From Neopusillimonas maritima (GTDB taxonomy: Bacteria > Pseudomonadota > Gammaproteobacteria > Burkholderiales > Burkholderiaceae_B), in the NCBI RefSeq assembly GCF_040930455.2, contig NZ_CP170494.1: DNA of 64,000 bases; one strand, 5' to 3'. Shown here in pieces: positions 62,544 through 64,000 of the stretch (positions are counted from its first letter, which is position 1; each line of letters opens with the position of its first letter). The notes beneath the pieces were generated by a model. The model searched no databases. It was given only the letters and a program-made list of their open reading frames with translations, and had not been told where the DNA came from. The position numbers and the translations under genes were made by a program.

Positions 62544-62578
62544 TTAATACAAACGACATCAATTCTCATTTGTATTAA
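62544..62578. promoter_or_regulatory. inverted repeat with possible Fur box before the TonB receptor
   Basis: TTAATACAAA (62544-62553) and TTTGTATTAA (62569-62578) are perfect reverse complements with 15 bases between. On the minus strand the inside reads AATGAGAATTGATGTCG, agreeing with the Fur consensus at 11 of 19 positions. It lies 45-79 bases upstream of the receptor ATG and also near the divergent NMO-like gene. Fur control is inferred. Confidence 0.45.
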
Positions 62579-62615
62579 TGCAACGGTTCTGCTCTCTTGT
62601 TAATATTGAATTGAA

Positions 62616-63677
62616 ATGAATAACTTGAATCCATTCACAACCCGGTTGGGTATTCATCATCCCATCATTCAGGCACCGATGGCCGGCGTAGCCACGCCTA
62701 TGTTGGCCGCGGCAGTATCGAATGCGGGAGGCCTGGGATCTTTAGGTATTGCCACAAGCAGCGCGCTGCAGGCCAGGCAAATGATTGAGCAAACCCAGGC
62801 GCTCACTTCACGCCCCTTCAACGTCAATGTTTTCTGCCACGAACCTCCCTTAAGAGATAAAAAAAGGGAAGCTGCCTGGCTTGAACATTTAAAGCCGTTG
62901 TTCATGGAGTGCGGCGCGAGCTTACCCACGTCACTGAGCGAAATGTACAAAAGCTTTATTGGCGACGATGAAGTGTTCAATATGCTGCTTGATACTCGGC
63001 CGGCGGTGGTGAGTTTCCATTTCGGTTTACCCTCTACAGAACAAATAAAAGCGCTACGCAATCTGGGTATTTGCACACTGGCAACGGCAACCAACCTTGA
63101 GGACGCACGTCGAATTCAAGCGCGCGGCATAGATGCGATCGTTGCCCAAGGCATTGAGGCAGGAGGGCATCGCGGTCTCTTCAGTACCGATGCAATTGAT
63201 GAGAAGTTAAGCACATCCGTGCTCGTTCGCTTACTCGTCAAGAACGTCAATCTTCCTATCATCGCTGCCGGGGGCATTATGGATGGTCAGGGGATCAAGG
63301 CCGCCTTAACCTTGGGCGCCGCTGCCGCCCAACTTGGTACGGCATTCATACTGTGCCCCGAATCGGCCGCCAACGAAGGCTATCGAGCCGCCCTCAAGAG
63401 TGAACGCGCCGCTTCAACATGCCTCACCTCGGCATTTTCAGGACGACCCGCTCGAGGCATACGCAACCGATTCATCAACCACGCCGAATTGGCAACTGCA
63501 CCAGAGCCCGCTGCATATCCCATCGCTTACGACGCAGCCAAGCAGCTCAATGCGGCGGCGGCAAATCGCGGGAACCATGAGTTTGCAGCTCATTGGGCGG
63601 GCCAAGCTGCTTTGACGGCCCGAGAACTACCGGCTGCCGAACTGGTTGCAACACTGGCACAAGAATGTTCAATTTAA
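62616..63677 (+). CDS. nitronate monooxygenase-like FMN oxidoreductase
   Basis: 353-residue TIM-barrel flavoprotein of the 2-nitropropane dioxygenase family. Motifs are HPIIQAPMAGVATPMLAAAV, NAGGLGSLGIA, VSFHFGLP, GIDAIVAQGIEAGGHRG, and IIAAGGIMDGQGIKAALTLG AAAAQLGTAF-type FMN phosphate loop. Members oxidise nitronates to carbonyl compounds and nitrite, or reduce quinones; the substrate here is not set. It is divergent from the TonB receptor with a 116-base gap and no link in function is seen. Confidence 0.88.
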   Translation: MNNLNPFTTRLGIHHPIIQAPMAGVATPMLAAAVSNAGGLGSLGIATSSALQARQMIEQTQALTSRPFNVNVFCHEPPLRDKKREAAWLEHLKPLFMECGASLPTSLSEMYKSFIGDDEVFNMLLDTRPAVVSFHFGLPSTEQIKALRNLGICTLATATNLEDARRIQARGIDAIVAQGIEAGGHRGLFSTDAIDEKLSTSVLVRLLVKNVNLPIIAAGGIMDGQGIKAALTLGAAAAQLGTAFILCPESAANEGYRAALKSERAASTCLTSAFSGRPARGIRNRFINHAELATAPEPAAYPIAYDAAKQLNAAAANRGNHEFAAHWAGQAALTARELPAAELVATLAQECSI

Positions 63678-63727
63678 CTTGCTACCTTGCGCAATAAGCG
63701 CAATACACCAAATCGAGCCATAGAAAA

Positions 63728-63747
63728 AACCCCCGCAAGCGGGGGTT
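63728..63747 (-). terminator. intrinsic terminator for the leftward amino-acid binding protein gene
   Basis: AACCCCCGC (63728-63736), loop AA, GCGGGGGTT (63739-63747). On the minus strand it is followed by TTTTTTCTA, so it ends the gene read from 64000 leftward; on the plus strand it may also help end the NMO gene. Confidence 0.88.
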
Positions 63748-63804
63748 CAAATAGGTCTGTCGTACCTGTCAGGCCGAAGCCTGTTCTTGTTGGTTATACC
63801 GTCT

Positions 63805-64000
63805 TTAGTTCATTTCGCATTCAGACTTGAAAACGTCTTCCTGCATTTCCATTACTTTGCGCACAACGTTGGGGGTAAGATTACCGTTGCCATCACGCTC
63901 GAGCTTCATCAGGTAGTAATCCTGAATTGGATGATGGTTGGTATCGAACTTGAAGTTGCCACGAACAGCATTGAAATCGGCCTTGCGCATCGCATCGCGG
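63805..64000 (-). CDS. branched-chain amino acid ABC transporter binding protein, C-terminal end (LivJ-like)
   Basis: The last 64 residues or so of a protein entering from the right edge. The visible part reads AVRGNFKFDTNHHPIQDYYL, MKLERDGNGNLTPNVV and EMQEDVFKSECEMN. The motif RGxFxFxxNxxPIQDxY is usual at the end of type-1 periplasmic amino-acid binding proteins (Peripla_BP_6) in Burkholderiales. The frame is open to the window edge. The rest of the transporter must lie to the right. Identification rests on this tail alone. Confidence 0.75.
   Translation of the reverse strand, partial: RDAMRKADFNAVRGNFKFDTNHHPIQDYYLMKLERDGNGNLTPNVVRKVMEMQEDVFKSECEMN

Overview
The window looks like chromosomal DNA of a betaproteobacterium of the order Burkholderiales, most likely family Alcaligenaceae (Bordetella, Pusillimonas and relatives). 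This is an inference from gene content and order: argS followed by a SPOR protein and dsbA, smg followed by gluQ and topB, hemB with engB beside a c4-type cytochrome and the System II cytochrome c maturation pair resB-ccsB, lptM-lysA divergent from cyaY, and ponA followed by aroK-aroB-dgt. No rRNA, tRNA, CRISPR array, insertion sequence or phage gene was seen, and no stretch longer than 300 bases lacks a gene.

Layout. 1-12.8 kb is mostly core: the 3' part of leuA, a DUF1840 gene, a large secreted RHS protein ending in a Tle1/DUF2235 lipase domain, argS-SPOR-dsbA, a cystathionine beta-lyase, a LysE exporter, an MBL-fold hydrolase and a thiolase. 12.8-25.8 kb is an accessory block read leftward: a TetR regulator, a ribose-type ABC importer with a TorT-like binding protein, two proteins that together resemble a split PEP-synthase/phenylphosphate-synthase kinase, a three-subunit molybdenum hydroxylase with a CoxG-like partner, and an HD-domain hydrolase. 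26-36 kb is core again: smg, gluQ, topB, hemB, engB, cytochrome c4, resB, ccsB. 36-37.9 kb holds a second cystathionine beta-lyase and a divergent Lrp-type regulator.

37.9-48.7 kb is a second accessory block for an aromatic-type compound: TetR regulator, FAD monooxygenase, TAXI-TRAP transporter, PhzS-like FAD monooxygenase, aldehyde dehydrogenase, aryl-alcohol-type dehydrogenase, VanA-like Rieske oxygenase without a reductase gene, and an isochorismatase-fold hydrolase. A 19-base sequence is repeated exactly, in opposite orientation, in front of the first monooxygenase and in front of the transporter operon, and is the likely operator. 48.7-64 kb is core: a c-di-GMP-type EAL protein joined to lysA, lptM, cyaY, ponA, aroK-aroB-dgt, dsbD-cutA, a TonB-dependent receptor, a nitronate-monooxygenase-like enzyme, and the end of a branched-chain amino acid binding protein.

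The most unusual part is the 12.8-25.8 kb block. Its gene order suggests import of a small molecule, phosphorylation by a split dikinase, oxidation by a molybdenum hydroxylase, and perhaps removal of phosphate by the HD protein. I know of no described pathway with this combination, and its substrate cannot be told from sequence.
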